DNA from: Pterobdella sp. o SKG-2022
Taxonomy: Eukaryota > Annelida > Clitellata > Hirudinida > Piscicolidae
Direction of reading: 5' to 3'
Assembly (NCBI GenBank): GCA_964035795.1
Contig: OZ038321.1
Span: 5,632,996-5,696,995, forward strand
Length of the DNA: 64,000 nucleotides
Shown: one piece after another, positions 47,580-58,975 of the stretch
How the letters are laid out: each line of letters begins with the position of its first letter
Numbering within the stretch: the stretch's first letter is position 1
The notes under the pieces: model-generated
Told to the model about the DNA's origin: nothing
Database searches by the model: none
Seen by the model: the letters and a program-made list of their open reading frames with translations, nothing else
Program-made: the position numbers and the translations under genes

Positions 47580-50167
47580 CAATAAAGTTGCATCTCCATA
47601 GTAACACTTGGGTGATTATATGGAAGCTTTAGTTTATCAAGAGGGATGCTCTTTTGATTAGTTTTAAACTCACTACTAAAAGACCCTTCTTCAATTTATT
47701 GATGAAATGTATACTGATAGGAATATTATCAACTTTGTATAAATTTCATGATAGTATTTTCAATGCATGAATTCTCAACTGTTTGGGGCTACACAAGACG
47801 TTTATTAAGAGCACAATGTGATTTTCATAAGAATAATAAGCCTAATTTCCATGCATTCCTTTTTTAAATTTTCATCGTTAGTATTACTATTTTTTGTCAG
47901 ATACAAAAAGAAATCAAACAACAGAATCATCAGCCTTATTAGAGTTTTGAGGAAGAATCATGAAATAAAGCGCTAGAAAATTTTGATTGAAGCTTGTGTG
48001 TGTTTTTTTTTGTTTGCACCAACCTATCTTTGCAATGTAAATGCTGGTCGAAAAATATTAAATGTTTCTTCGTGGTTATACAATATTTATATAAATATTT
48101 ACTGTGAAAACAATTTGGAAATACAAAAAGACTCGACAAAAGGTGTTTGATGGAAAACACTACTCATTTCTTATAATGTATGTGAGGCATGTAGGGAACA
48201 CTCTACCGACAGTGGGTTTTTGAACTGGCATAATCATGAGTGTTTGTGTTCATAGGTGGTTTCCATGAGTCTACCATTTTCTAAAAGATTGAAAGTATTC
48301 TAAAAAGTTCAATTTCCAAAATATTTCTGGTTTTATCAAAAAAAACTTTATAAAAACTACTGGGAAATGTTTTAAATTAAAGAAGTAGCAATTCTTTGCT
48401 AGTTATTATTTGCTTGAAGCTGCAGTTTTGAAAAAAATTCCAAAAGGTCAAGTTTTTCAACTAAAAGTACTCAACATCTTTTATCAAGCTACAAACTATA
48501 AATTCATGAAGTTTAACTATGATCGCTAGCATTTCATCTCAAACATTCTACTTTCACACACACCATTTTTCTCATACCCACTTCTCTGGTTCACGCCCAC
48601 GTAAACTTTCAAACCAACTTAGTTTTATAGAAGGTATAGAAAATTTTAAAAAGCAGATTAGCTTGAATTTTTTCAATCTTTCTCATAGTGCTGGTTTTCT
48701 GGTTCAAACACCAATTAAAATTTTTTTTATTCCTAGTATTTTTAAAAAGTTAATTAAATATTTTAAATAATGTAAAAAGTGATTTTTTGAAATTATTTAC
48801 AACAAAAAACATCAATTAAAAGTAATTTTTTAAAAGATTTATTGAGAATCAAAGGCTTTAATTTTCGATAAGTTTAGCCTTATAAAACGTTAGCAAAAAA
48901 AATTAAATCGTAACTAAGGTTATATAGTAATTCATTCGTAGACGATAATTAAGAATCATTAGTTAATTATTTGTGAAAAACAAAAGTTATTTTAATTTCA
49001 ATGCTATTATTCCAAATTAATTGTTTAAGAAAGTACTTTTAAGAAAATTATACATGCGATGTCTCTAAAAAGTTAAAAGAAATATTTATAAAAAGCCCAA
49101 TGTAGGTCAGTTTTTTTTAGAAATGATGTATTGTTTGCAGCTCCTCAAGATGAAAAATGTTTTTTTTGAAAAATTTTTTTCAATAATTATCTCAAAGTCA
49201 AATAAAAAACTCCAAAAAGTTCATTGGTATTTTTTTAGAAATATTTTAGTATTGTTTTTGGAAAGTCTTTTAAATTAATTCTTAGAAAGGCAAGCTATAA
49301 TTTCTGACAAGTTTAGTCTCGCCATAAAACATGGTGCGTTTTCAAATTTTTTCCACGTTTTAAAACTGTTCATATTTGCAAACACATGTATTAATATTCT
49401 CAGCATTAGATGATGAGTTCAAAAAGAACAGAATATTAACGAGGTTTCTTGAAAAGTCGGAACGCGATGAATTTTATGAGAAATATTAATGAGGAAATTG
49501 AATTACAATGCGTTTCTACACAAAAATAATGGAAAAAAGTTTAAAAGTCAGTATTTGAGGCCATCAGAAAGGCCTCGATCTTTCTTTCTTTCTTGCCATC
49601 ATCACAGATTTCATCCTTTTTATTGGTACCCTACGAGTTCAGTAGAACAATTATAATCAGATTTATCAATCAAATTCATAATTTTAAAAATAATAAAAAA
49701 AGTTTAATGAAACTTTATATAACAATGATAAACATAATAAGAGCATTTTCGAACAAATATTTCATTCTATAATTTGAAAAACTATATGAATTCAAATCAA
49801 AAAAAGATACGATGCTCCTATAAAGCTATGTTTTAGAAAAACTATCCCATAATGAACTGAAATTTTTTTGATCAGATCCAATAATATCATAAAAAAAAAT
49901 AAACGAAAGAACAAGGCAAACAAAATTGATAGAACTCAAATTCAGACACGAAAAAATTTTAATTACCCGTTAATTAAGTTTAATTAAAAATCGACCACTT
50001 TTAATCAGTCCCATTTGAAACTCTTCTCTATTTATACTTTATTTGCTAAAATATTCCTTATTCGAGTTTTGAAAAGAGATTCATAGAAAACTTGAAAATG
50101 GAAAAATTTGACAGATTTACAAAAGCAAAATTAATTATGAATTTGAATGTGCATATGTTGAAAATAT
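47580..50167. other. Intergenic, AT-rich, nothing recognised
   Basis: No gene or known repeat seen. Confidence 0.5.
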
Positions 50168-50217
<50 letters not shown>

Positions 50218-50219
50218 GG

Positions 50220-50268
<49 letters not shown>

Positions 50269-50276
50269 GGTGATGA

Positions 50277-50307
<31 letters not shown>

Positions 50308-50309
50308 GG

Positions 50310-50362
<53 letters not shown>

Positions 50363-50945
50363 ATGATGATGATGGTGGTGGTGATGATGATGATGATGAT
50401 GATGGTGGTGATGATGATGATGATGATGATGGTGGTGGTGATGATGATGATGATGATGATGATGATGGTGGTGGTGATGATGATGATGATGATGATGGTG
50501 GTGGTGATGATGATGATGATGATGGTGGTGGTGATGATGATGATGGTGGTGGTGATGATGATGATGGTGGTGGTGATGGTGATGATGGTGGTGGTGGTGG
50601 TGGTGGTGATGATGATGATGATGGTAGTGGGGGTGGTGGTGATGATGATGATGATGGTGGTGGTGATGATGATGATGATGATGGTGGTGATGATGGTGGT
50701 GGTGATGATGATGATGATGATGGTGGTGGTGATGGTGATGATGATGATGATGGTGGTGGTGATGGTGATGATGGTGATGATGGTGGTGGTGGTGGTGGTG
50801 ATGATGATGATGATGGTGGTGGTGATGGTGATGATGGTGGTGGTGGTGGTGGTGATGATGATGATGATGATGATGGTGGTGATGATGGTGGTGGTGGTGG
50901 TGGTGATGATGATGATGATGATGATGGTGGTGATGATGGTGGTGG

Positions 50946-50994
<49 letters not shown>

Positions 50995-51005
50995 GGTGAT
51001 GATGA

Positions 51006-51036
<31 letters not shown>

Positions 51037-51038
51037 GG

Positions 51039-51112
<74 letters not shown>

Positions 51113-51406
51113 ATGATGATGATGGTGGTGGTGATGATGATGATGATGATGATGATGGTGGTGATGATGATGATGATGGTGGTGGTGATGATGATGATGA
51201 TGATGATGGTGGTGGTGATGATGATGATGATGATGATGGTGGTGGTGATGATGATGATGATGATGGTGGTGGTGATGATGATGATGGTGGTGGTGATGAT
51301 GATGATGGTGGTGGTGATGGTGATGATGGTGGTGGTGGTGGTGGTGGTGATGATGGTGGTGGTGGTGGTGGTGATGATGATGATGATGATGATGATGGGG
51401 GTGGTG
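50168..51406. repeat. GAT/GGT trinucleotide satellite with higher-order duplication
   Basis: About 1.24 kb of (GAT)x(GGT)y blocks with rare GAC, plus single AGT and GGG variants. All frames stay open, giving poly Asp/Gly, Met/Val and (on -) Ser/Pro strings, none of which I call a gene. The order of block lengths in about 50198-50620 recurs in about 50970-51360, offset by roughly 745 bp, so a large unit was duplicated. Confidence 0.95.
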
Positions 51407-52281
51407 AAAAAAATATAAATGATGAAGATGATGAAAAAATGATCAAAGAGAGGGAATTCAAACGCCCGTACATTTAATGAAAATTCGAAAATGATTCAAA
51501 TTTGATCGTGGCACTGAATCGCTAACATCTATCACGGTACAATCGAGGCAACATGGAATAATTCAAATTTAAATTAAAATGACGCTATGCTTAACAATAC
51601 TAAACATAATGTGAGGCAGCTGTGAATATTCGAACGGTTAGAAACTAAAATAAAAGAAAAGAAAAATGCAGAAATTTGAATTCTTTATAAACTAATCTTT
51701 TCTGTATTCCTTGGCATCATCATCCTCACCAACTGAATGAAGTCACATCCCCATGATAACAAGCAAATCTCCTAAAATTTTTTGGAGAAAACTTAAACTT
51801 GGGTGTTTCTCTGCTATCCTTTTGAGCTTTAATTTTTACTAGTGTAAAAATTTTAATCTTTTTTATTTTTTGAGCTGCTTTTTGATAGCTTTTTTTTTAT
51901 ATATATCTAAAAGATGTAAAAATTATTCAAATAATTTTTTCACCACGTTTATACATTACTGTAAACTGCTAGACAATCAATCCAACAGTTATTGTGTGTG
52001 TTTCTAATTATTCCAAAATTACTTTTTAAAGATGAAATGAATATAAACTTCAGAAGTTTCTACAGTTTTCAATAGATCGAATGAGAGTCAAATGCCTTCT
52101 TAATGAAACCATACGAAGCGAAGGGTTGGTGGTAGGAAACAACAAAAAAAACAAAAACAGAGCAGGAATGGGTATGAGAACACTAAAAAGTAATTTCTAA
52201 TGAAAAAGCATAAATATCTCTATGAGGATTTTTGTTTCACTTCTATATGGTAATATTTTGTCTATTTTTTTGTATAAAATC
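51407..52281. other. Intergenic, nothing recognised
   Basis: AT-rich; no gene or repeat recognised. Confidence 0.5.
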
Positions 52282-52482
52282 GTCGGCTTTTATAGCTCAA
52301 TGGTTGAGCATTAGACTAATTATCTAAAGTTATGGGGTTCGATCCCGAGTGGGCCGACAATTAGCACCTGTTCCACAGTGTGTTTTCGCTACATTAAATT
52401 TTTAGCAAGCGCTTTAATCTATAAGGAAAAGCGCTTTATAAATACCGCATTACATTACAATAAAAAATAAATAAATAAAAGA
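52282..52482 (+). mobile_element. tRNA-derived SINE, copy 2
   Basis: Same family as the copy at 5011-5199: acceptor end GGGCCGACA, isoleucine-type anticodon loop CTAATTA, B-box GGTTCGATCCC, identical body order and the GCGCTTTATAAATACCGC end. It then has two ATTAC units and an A-rich tail. The first acceptor strand is partly mutated (GTCGGCTTTTA). Confidence 0.9.
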
Positions 52483-53349
52483 CAAAGTTAACAAGTATTG
52501 TGCAAAAAACAATGAATAATGTCGAATACAGCGTGCAAGATTTTATGAAATTGAAATCTTTCATTTGCGATTATGACAGCCATATTTATTTTCACATATA
52601 TATTATCAATAAACAGATAAAAGTTATGACCGTGACTTAAATACTATTACCATAATCCTGTTTGCTCTGCACCATCTCATGTTCGACTCAAGTGCCTATA
52701 TAATAATAATAATGATAATAACAAGAATAATATCAGATATACTATTAATACCTCCATAATAAGAAAAATACTCATAATGTTTTCGGTAGAAACTGCTGAG
52801 TATTACTTTCTTTTCAAATTCTAACAAAATGTCTCGTGAAAAATAAAAAGAAAACTATTTTTATTGTTATTATTTTTAATAAAAACCACAAATGCCTATA
52901 TGTCACTCAAAGGGTATACAGCTGGACTCATGTCACAGAAGGTCTTGTTGCATTAGCTTTTGAGTCAGGGTTTTCGTAGGAACTTCTTATGTTGGTGTTG
53001 AAGAAAAACATAAATGGTGAATATTATTTAAACAACAAATATTTCAGTATTTTATCAAAAATTAAATATTATATCATTTGAATATTAATAATTTTTAAAA
53101 TTTCATGGTAAAAATGTTTTTCGGCAAAGAATATTTGAAGAAGACAAGAATTTAAAAGATAAGGTCAATGTTGGTAGAAAAATATTTTACCTCGAGTGAG
53201 ATAATTTAAGGAATGTTAAAAAAATCATTTTTATGATGAATTAATTGTAAAATATTTACGCAAAAATAATGGCCGGAAATAATTTGAAAATTTATTTTTT
53301 AAATAAAGATAAATTTTACTAATTAAACTAAAGATAGATATTAATATAG
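52483..53349. other. Intergenic, nothing recognised
   Basis: AT-rich; no gene recognised. Confidence 0.5.
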
Positions 53350-54240
53350 AAAGTTTTTTCAAACGTGAGTTTTTGAGTGGTTTGAGTTGCTTATACTCAT
53401 GCAAGCGAAAACAGTCTGAACTGTGGTACGTTCTGGTGATGATGAAGCTTTGGAGGAATCTGCGTCTGGTGATGATCAGGTCTAGCTGGTGCCAGTGTTT
53501 GGATCTTGGGTGACGCCAAGACATTCTGTGATGTTTCTTGGTGCAGAAAAATGTGTAGTGACACATAGCTCTTAAAATGAGCACAGTTTCAGCAGTCTTT
53601 GGCTGTTGTCATTGCATTTCCCTACGCCAAAATTACTTTTCGGCAGCGAATCTTGTGCGACCTATGCGCATCAAAAAAGGAAACTTCAAGCCTTCCATAT
53701 GAGATGCCTGCGCAGAATCTTTTGTATCATCTGGCAAGACAAAGTCACCAACACCGAAGCTCTCGCCAAGGCAGACATACCCTTCATGTACACCCTCTTT
53801 GGACAGAGGCGCCTTCGTTGGATAGGCCATGTGCATAGAATGGATGATGGACGCATATCGAAAAACCTCTTGTACAGCGAACTCGAAACAGGCAAGCGCA
53901 AGAAAGGTCGTCCACACCTTCGCTTCATGGATGTCTGCAAGTGTGACATGAAGGCATGCGGTATAGACACGGACAACTGGGAGAAACTTGCTGCAAACAG
54001 ATCAACCTGGAAATCTACAGTATTCAAGAGACTGTCCTATGGTGAAGAGTAAATGAGTGAACAAGCAGCAGTTAAAAAACTTCAGAGGAAAGCCAGCCAG
54101 CACACATCCGTCGATCAACAAAACAACGCACCAGTCTTCACCTGCCTAAACTGTGGCCGACACTGCAAATCAAAGATTGGCCTTTACAGCCACAACAGAC
54201 GGTGCACGACAAGTTCTTCAACAGGCGCAAGTCTATAGTC
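53350..54240 (+). mobile_element. 5'-inverted LINE fragment (endonuclease-reverse transcriptase type)
   Basis: The + part (about 53590-54238) encodes the LINE C-terminus: LLFGSESCATYAHQKRKL, HMRCLRRIFCIIW, QRRLRWIGHVHRMDDGRISK, GRPHLRFMDVCK, and a terminal C2H2-like finger (CLNCGRHCKSKIGLYSHNRRC, with a run of Lys/Ser before it). A single TAA at 54050-54052 breaks an otherwise open frame. The - part (53584 down to about 53350) encodes the endonuclease piece MSWRHPRSKHWHQLDLIITR...TYHSSDC of the same kind of element. The two parts meet head to head within about ten bases and the whole reverse transcriptase core is missing. This is the layout left by twin priming. Confidence 0.82.
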
Positions 54241-54990
54241 TACGACTGAAGGATACCACCTAGGTCTATTAATGCACCAAGCTTTTCGATCCATACAGAA
54301 ATCATCATCAGCTTGAAAAACTTTGTTTTATAATTGTCGTTTATGGCAGCTGCTTTTTCATCACCATTCCTTGCTTTTTTAAACTATGTTTTGCCCTTTC
54401 ATTTATTCATATTTTATTACCTCATCCGTTTCTCTTCCATCTGTTCATTCAATCATTTCTCTCATTTTTTTTAATTTCACATTTCCTAAATCTCAGTTAT
54501 AGGAATAATAATTTTTGAAAATATTTTTAACCAAAAAAAATCAATCATTAAAATAAAAACAAGGTGAATACAGTGTGCTTTGCAGGTGCCGACCAGCAAC
54601 ACATCACAAATAGGATGCACAGTCTAAAACAGTCGTCTAACTCAAAGCATTATTTTTTCAAATGATACATCAATGTCTCTAAAAGCATCTGTTATTTTTA
54701 CATTACTCGGCTCCATTCTAATGCTAGTAGTATCAGTAGTAGTACTAGTATTATTAGTACTACTAGTAGTAGTTTTTGTACAGATATGGAAAAGTATGAG
54801 ACCCGTTTTAAATACTTAATTAATTTTTAAAATCTTGAGAACTTGTTTATCATTCTTTTACTATTCTCTCGAGTAACCTTTTAAATGAATGTTCGCATGT
54901 CTGTCAGTTGCTCTGTGTGCACTAATTACCAACAATAGCGTGACTTTCAAGGGTTTATTTGATTTTTTCCAAAAGCCAACAATAAAATGA
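54241..54990. other. LINE 3' flank and intergenic sequence
   Basis: Probably includes some LINE 3' UTR. An (AGT)n-type stretch with local inverted symmetry lies at about 54722-54772. Confidence 0.5.
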
Positions 54991-55152
54991 ATATAATTTC
55001 AAAACACTAGTTAGTTTATCAAGATACGAAACTTTTCGTTATCAACGTAACATTTTCAAGTTACATTGTAAATGTAATTTGCATTGAAAATGTTACGTTG
55101 ATAACGAAAAGTTTCGTATCTTGATAAACTAACTAGTGTTTTGAAATTATAT
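54991..55152. repeat. Perfect 69-bp palindrome related to the PLE module
   Basis: Arms 54991-55059 and 55084-55152 are exact reverse complements. The 24-base spacer can itself form a small hairpin (TTACATT/AATGTAA). Each arm contains ACGAAAAGTTTCGT and TTGAAAATGTTACG, which correspond to the core of the PLE repeats at 40-172 and 47471-47579. The absence of any mismatch suggests recent origin or ongoing correction. Confidence 0.93.
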
Positions 55153-55970
55153 TTAAGGGTTTATTTTTTTCGTAGTTAAGTATTCTAACTTTTTAAAATA
55201 TTTGAATTATATTAAAAACAACAGTATTAAATTTAAGTAAAAATCAAAAATTTTATAAATAAAATACTTTCAGACATTTTCCTTGGAGATGGAAAATATT
55301 TTGAAATAAACTTTTGTACAAATAAATAAATTTCGACAAAAATAGTTTGTGGTTGCAAATAGAAGTTTAAAACTTTAATATTAAAATAAACAAGAAAACG
55401 AAAATCGCGTATAAGCTAAAGTTGTTTTATTTAAAATCCTTCGTGTTGATTAAACATAGCTTTAGGTAACATTCTAGAAAGTTCATTTTGTGTACTTTTG
55501 ATGACTTCTCACTCTTGATTGGCTGATCGATCAGCCAGTAAATTTAAATGAATTAAAACCAATTTTTTCAAATCCATACAAATGAACACACACTCACAAA
55601 TTGTGAATTTGAAAAAAAGTAATAGTACTAGTAAAACATTTTTTTAAGTTAATTGGATGATTTTGAAGCGGCTGTCCATCATTTTGAAATATTTTGACCA
55701 ATCAAAATTTTAAAAAATTATGACTCAAAAATTTTTTATATCCCGACATTAAAGTATTAGCTTGAAATCTTTTCGAAAGGGGATCAACCGCTTAATCATT
55801 ATAAAACCTGAGTTGATATCATCAAAAATTATTTTAAATTTTGAAAGTAAACAGCAAGCAAATTTTCGATTCTATTAAATCGAATAGCTTTGATAAAAAT
55901 AAAGTACCAAAATGAAAACTCGTCATAAGTTTCAAGTTGAATACATACACAACTTTAACTGCAAAATTCC
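55153..55970. other. 3' flank of the ferredoxin gene, nothing recognised
   Basis: AT-rich; no clear poly(A) signal for the - strand gene was seen close to its stop. Confidence 0.45.
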
Positions 55971-57125
<1,155 letters not shown>

Positions 57126-57480
57126 ATCGCTCTCAATCACCAATGTTTACGTTTTGAAACTGAGTGTTCATTATCCTGATGTTCGTGAAGCGCAGTCGAA
57201 TCGAAACACACAAGCCACAACTTCACAAAAACATATTTGATTGGTTGACAAAAATTCACAAAATAAACAGAAAAATTCATTTATTCAAATAATATTATTC
57301 ATTAAATAATTTTCAAATAAAAAATTTGGTTTTATAATAAAAATGAGTTAATATTAAACGCTCAAAATGACGATTTATTGTAACAAAGCTCATCCAGGAG
57401 TGTTATGCTTGCGGTAATATAGCTTACGAATTGAAGCTTGCGGCGAGCAAAAAAGCTTGCAATATTTCCTTTGTTATATA
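57126..57480. other. 5' flank of the ferredoxin gene
   Basis: Presumably holds the promoter and 5' UTR of the - strand ferredoxin gene; no clear TATA-type core was recognised. Confidence 0.4.
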
Positions 57481-57830
57481 TGTATATTATTATTATTATT
57501 ATTAAGATTTTTATAGCGCACAGTTATCAATTCAAGATTGCTTCAGATGCGCTCAAGGTTATGACTGGGGATGTTTAAGGTATTAGTGAGTTTTCAAAAG
57601 TTTGCGAAAGTTCATGAGAGAAGGCGAGGAGCGCAAGTTAGAAGGAAGTGAATTCCACAGACGTGAAGCCTGGTGAAAAAAAGAGCGACTAGTAAACAAG
57701 CCTGAAGAAACAGGTTGATGAAGCTGAAGACCAGAGTGCAAGGATCTGAGTGGTTGACGTGTGTGTCTGATTGACAAAAGATCAAAAAGATAAGCAGGTT
57801 GTTCAAGCTTGAAAGTGCATGCAATGTCTA
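57481..57830 (-). mobile_element. 3' end of an L2/CR1-like LINE
   Basis: On -, a short frame (57777-57583) gives a typical LINE ORF2 terminus: FTSRSFFHQASRLWNSLP, then NLRSSPSLMNFRKLLKTH. After it comes a 3' UTR ending GTGCGCTATAAAAATC and a (TAA)n tail (57485-57504). A 5'-truncated copy lying opposite to, and just before, the CR1-like element. Confidence 0.75.
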
Positions 57831-57873
57831 TGGTCGATTGATGTCTATGGTCGATTGATGTCTATGGTCGATA
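57824..57873. repeat. 17-bp tandem repeat, three copies
   Basis: The unit is ATGTCTATGGTCGATTG, the last copy being partial. It sits between the inverted LINE end and the first frame of the CR1-like element and could be part of that element's 5' region. Confidence 0.85.
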
Positions 57874-57875
57874 AC

Positions 57876-58975
57876 ATGTCCGCCATCGAAATAATATGTT
57901 CCGAGATTGATTCTATTCAAGCAGCTCTCAACACGTTACGAAGTAATGTGTTGAACTTAATAGTCTGAGGAACCCTTGGTTCCAAAAAAAAGAGGGCGAA
58001 AGCCGAAGACTATGATCACCTCATCTCCTTCACTTTTTTCACCTACCACATTTTCTTTGACTATTTCTTATCCTTCAACTACTTTACTTTCCTCGACCAC
58101 TACATTTACTTCAACTACCACATCTCCTTCAACCACTTCAATCCTCTCAACCACTACATCTCCTTCGACTGCCTCAATCTCCTCGACCACTACATCTTCT
58201 TCAACTAACTCTTCATCCCATACAATTACTCCACTCTTTTCAACAACTCCATTTTCTTCATCAAGCTCAACTTCAACAACTCTGACCACTTCTTCAACTT
58301 CATCTACAAGCATGGCATCATTTTCAACTTCTCCATCTCCTGTTTCTACAACTACATCATCTCTTAGTTTAATTAATAATTTTCCATCATTAATTTCACT
58401 AGAATCATTCACACCAATCAATTCAATCACAGCTACTCTTTCTTCTAACTCACCTCAACCTACTTACAGCACTATTGTTAAGTCAAAAAACAAGCACACC
58501 CTTTCTTCTCCACCAAATAACAAAATCTCACACTCACTCCCCCCCAACCAACATATAAACCATTCTATTAAGAAAACTCCACCTATAATTAAATATTTGA
58601 CTAAAATTACTTCCAGCACAGGTGAGACTTCAAGTGAGCTCTGCAGAAGGTTGGTTTCATCCATTAACCTTTCTAAACAGACCTTTAAGTCTTTTCCCAA
58701 GCATGTTCGTGAGTCTACTGATGCCGTTGTCTGGGAAGCTGACTCTGCTGATTCACTCAAAGATGCCAAACTTTTTCTTTCCTCTCTTCCCAACATCCGC
58801 CTCCATGACCCAATTTTTTTAAACCCAACAATCACTGTTCTGGGTCTACCGACATGGGTTTCGGATAAAGAACTGGAGACTTCTCTCAATCTCCTCTTTC
58901 CATCTGCTCATCTGGGCATTCAAGGTAAGAGGTCAGTCTGGAGCCATGAGGGTAGTGAAGATGAGAAAATATTAA
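57876..58975 (+). pseudogene. ORF1-like part of the CR1-like LINE
   Basis: An ATG at 57876 starts a short helical segment (MSAIEIICSEIDSIQAALN) that hits TGA at 57966-57968. The next frame continues with an AT-hook-like KKRGRKPK and a mucin-like Ser/Thr region that includes 12-residue repeats of the STTTSPST type (about 58080-58230). It then reaches a globular part with TITVLGLPTWVSDKELE, reminiscent of ORF1 RNA-binding domains. It runs without a stop into the endonuclease frame. A textbook-like splice donor CAAG|GTAAGA occurs at 58921-58930. Confidence 0.6.

Noticed and set aside
50058..51477. Long open frames on both strands (Asp/Gly, Met/Val, Ser/Pro)
   Set aside because: They consist almost wholly of the trinucleotide satellite; any such repeat is open in all frames, and the flanks show no domain.
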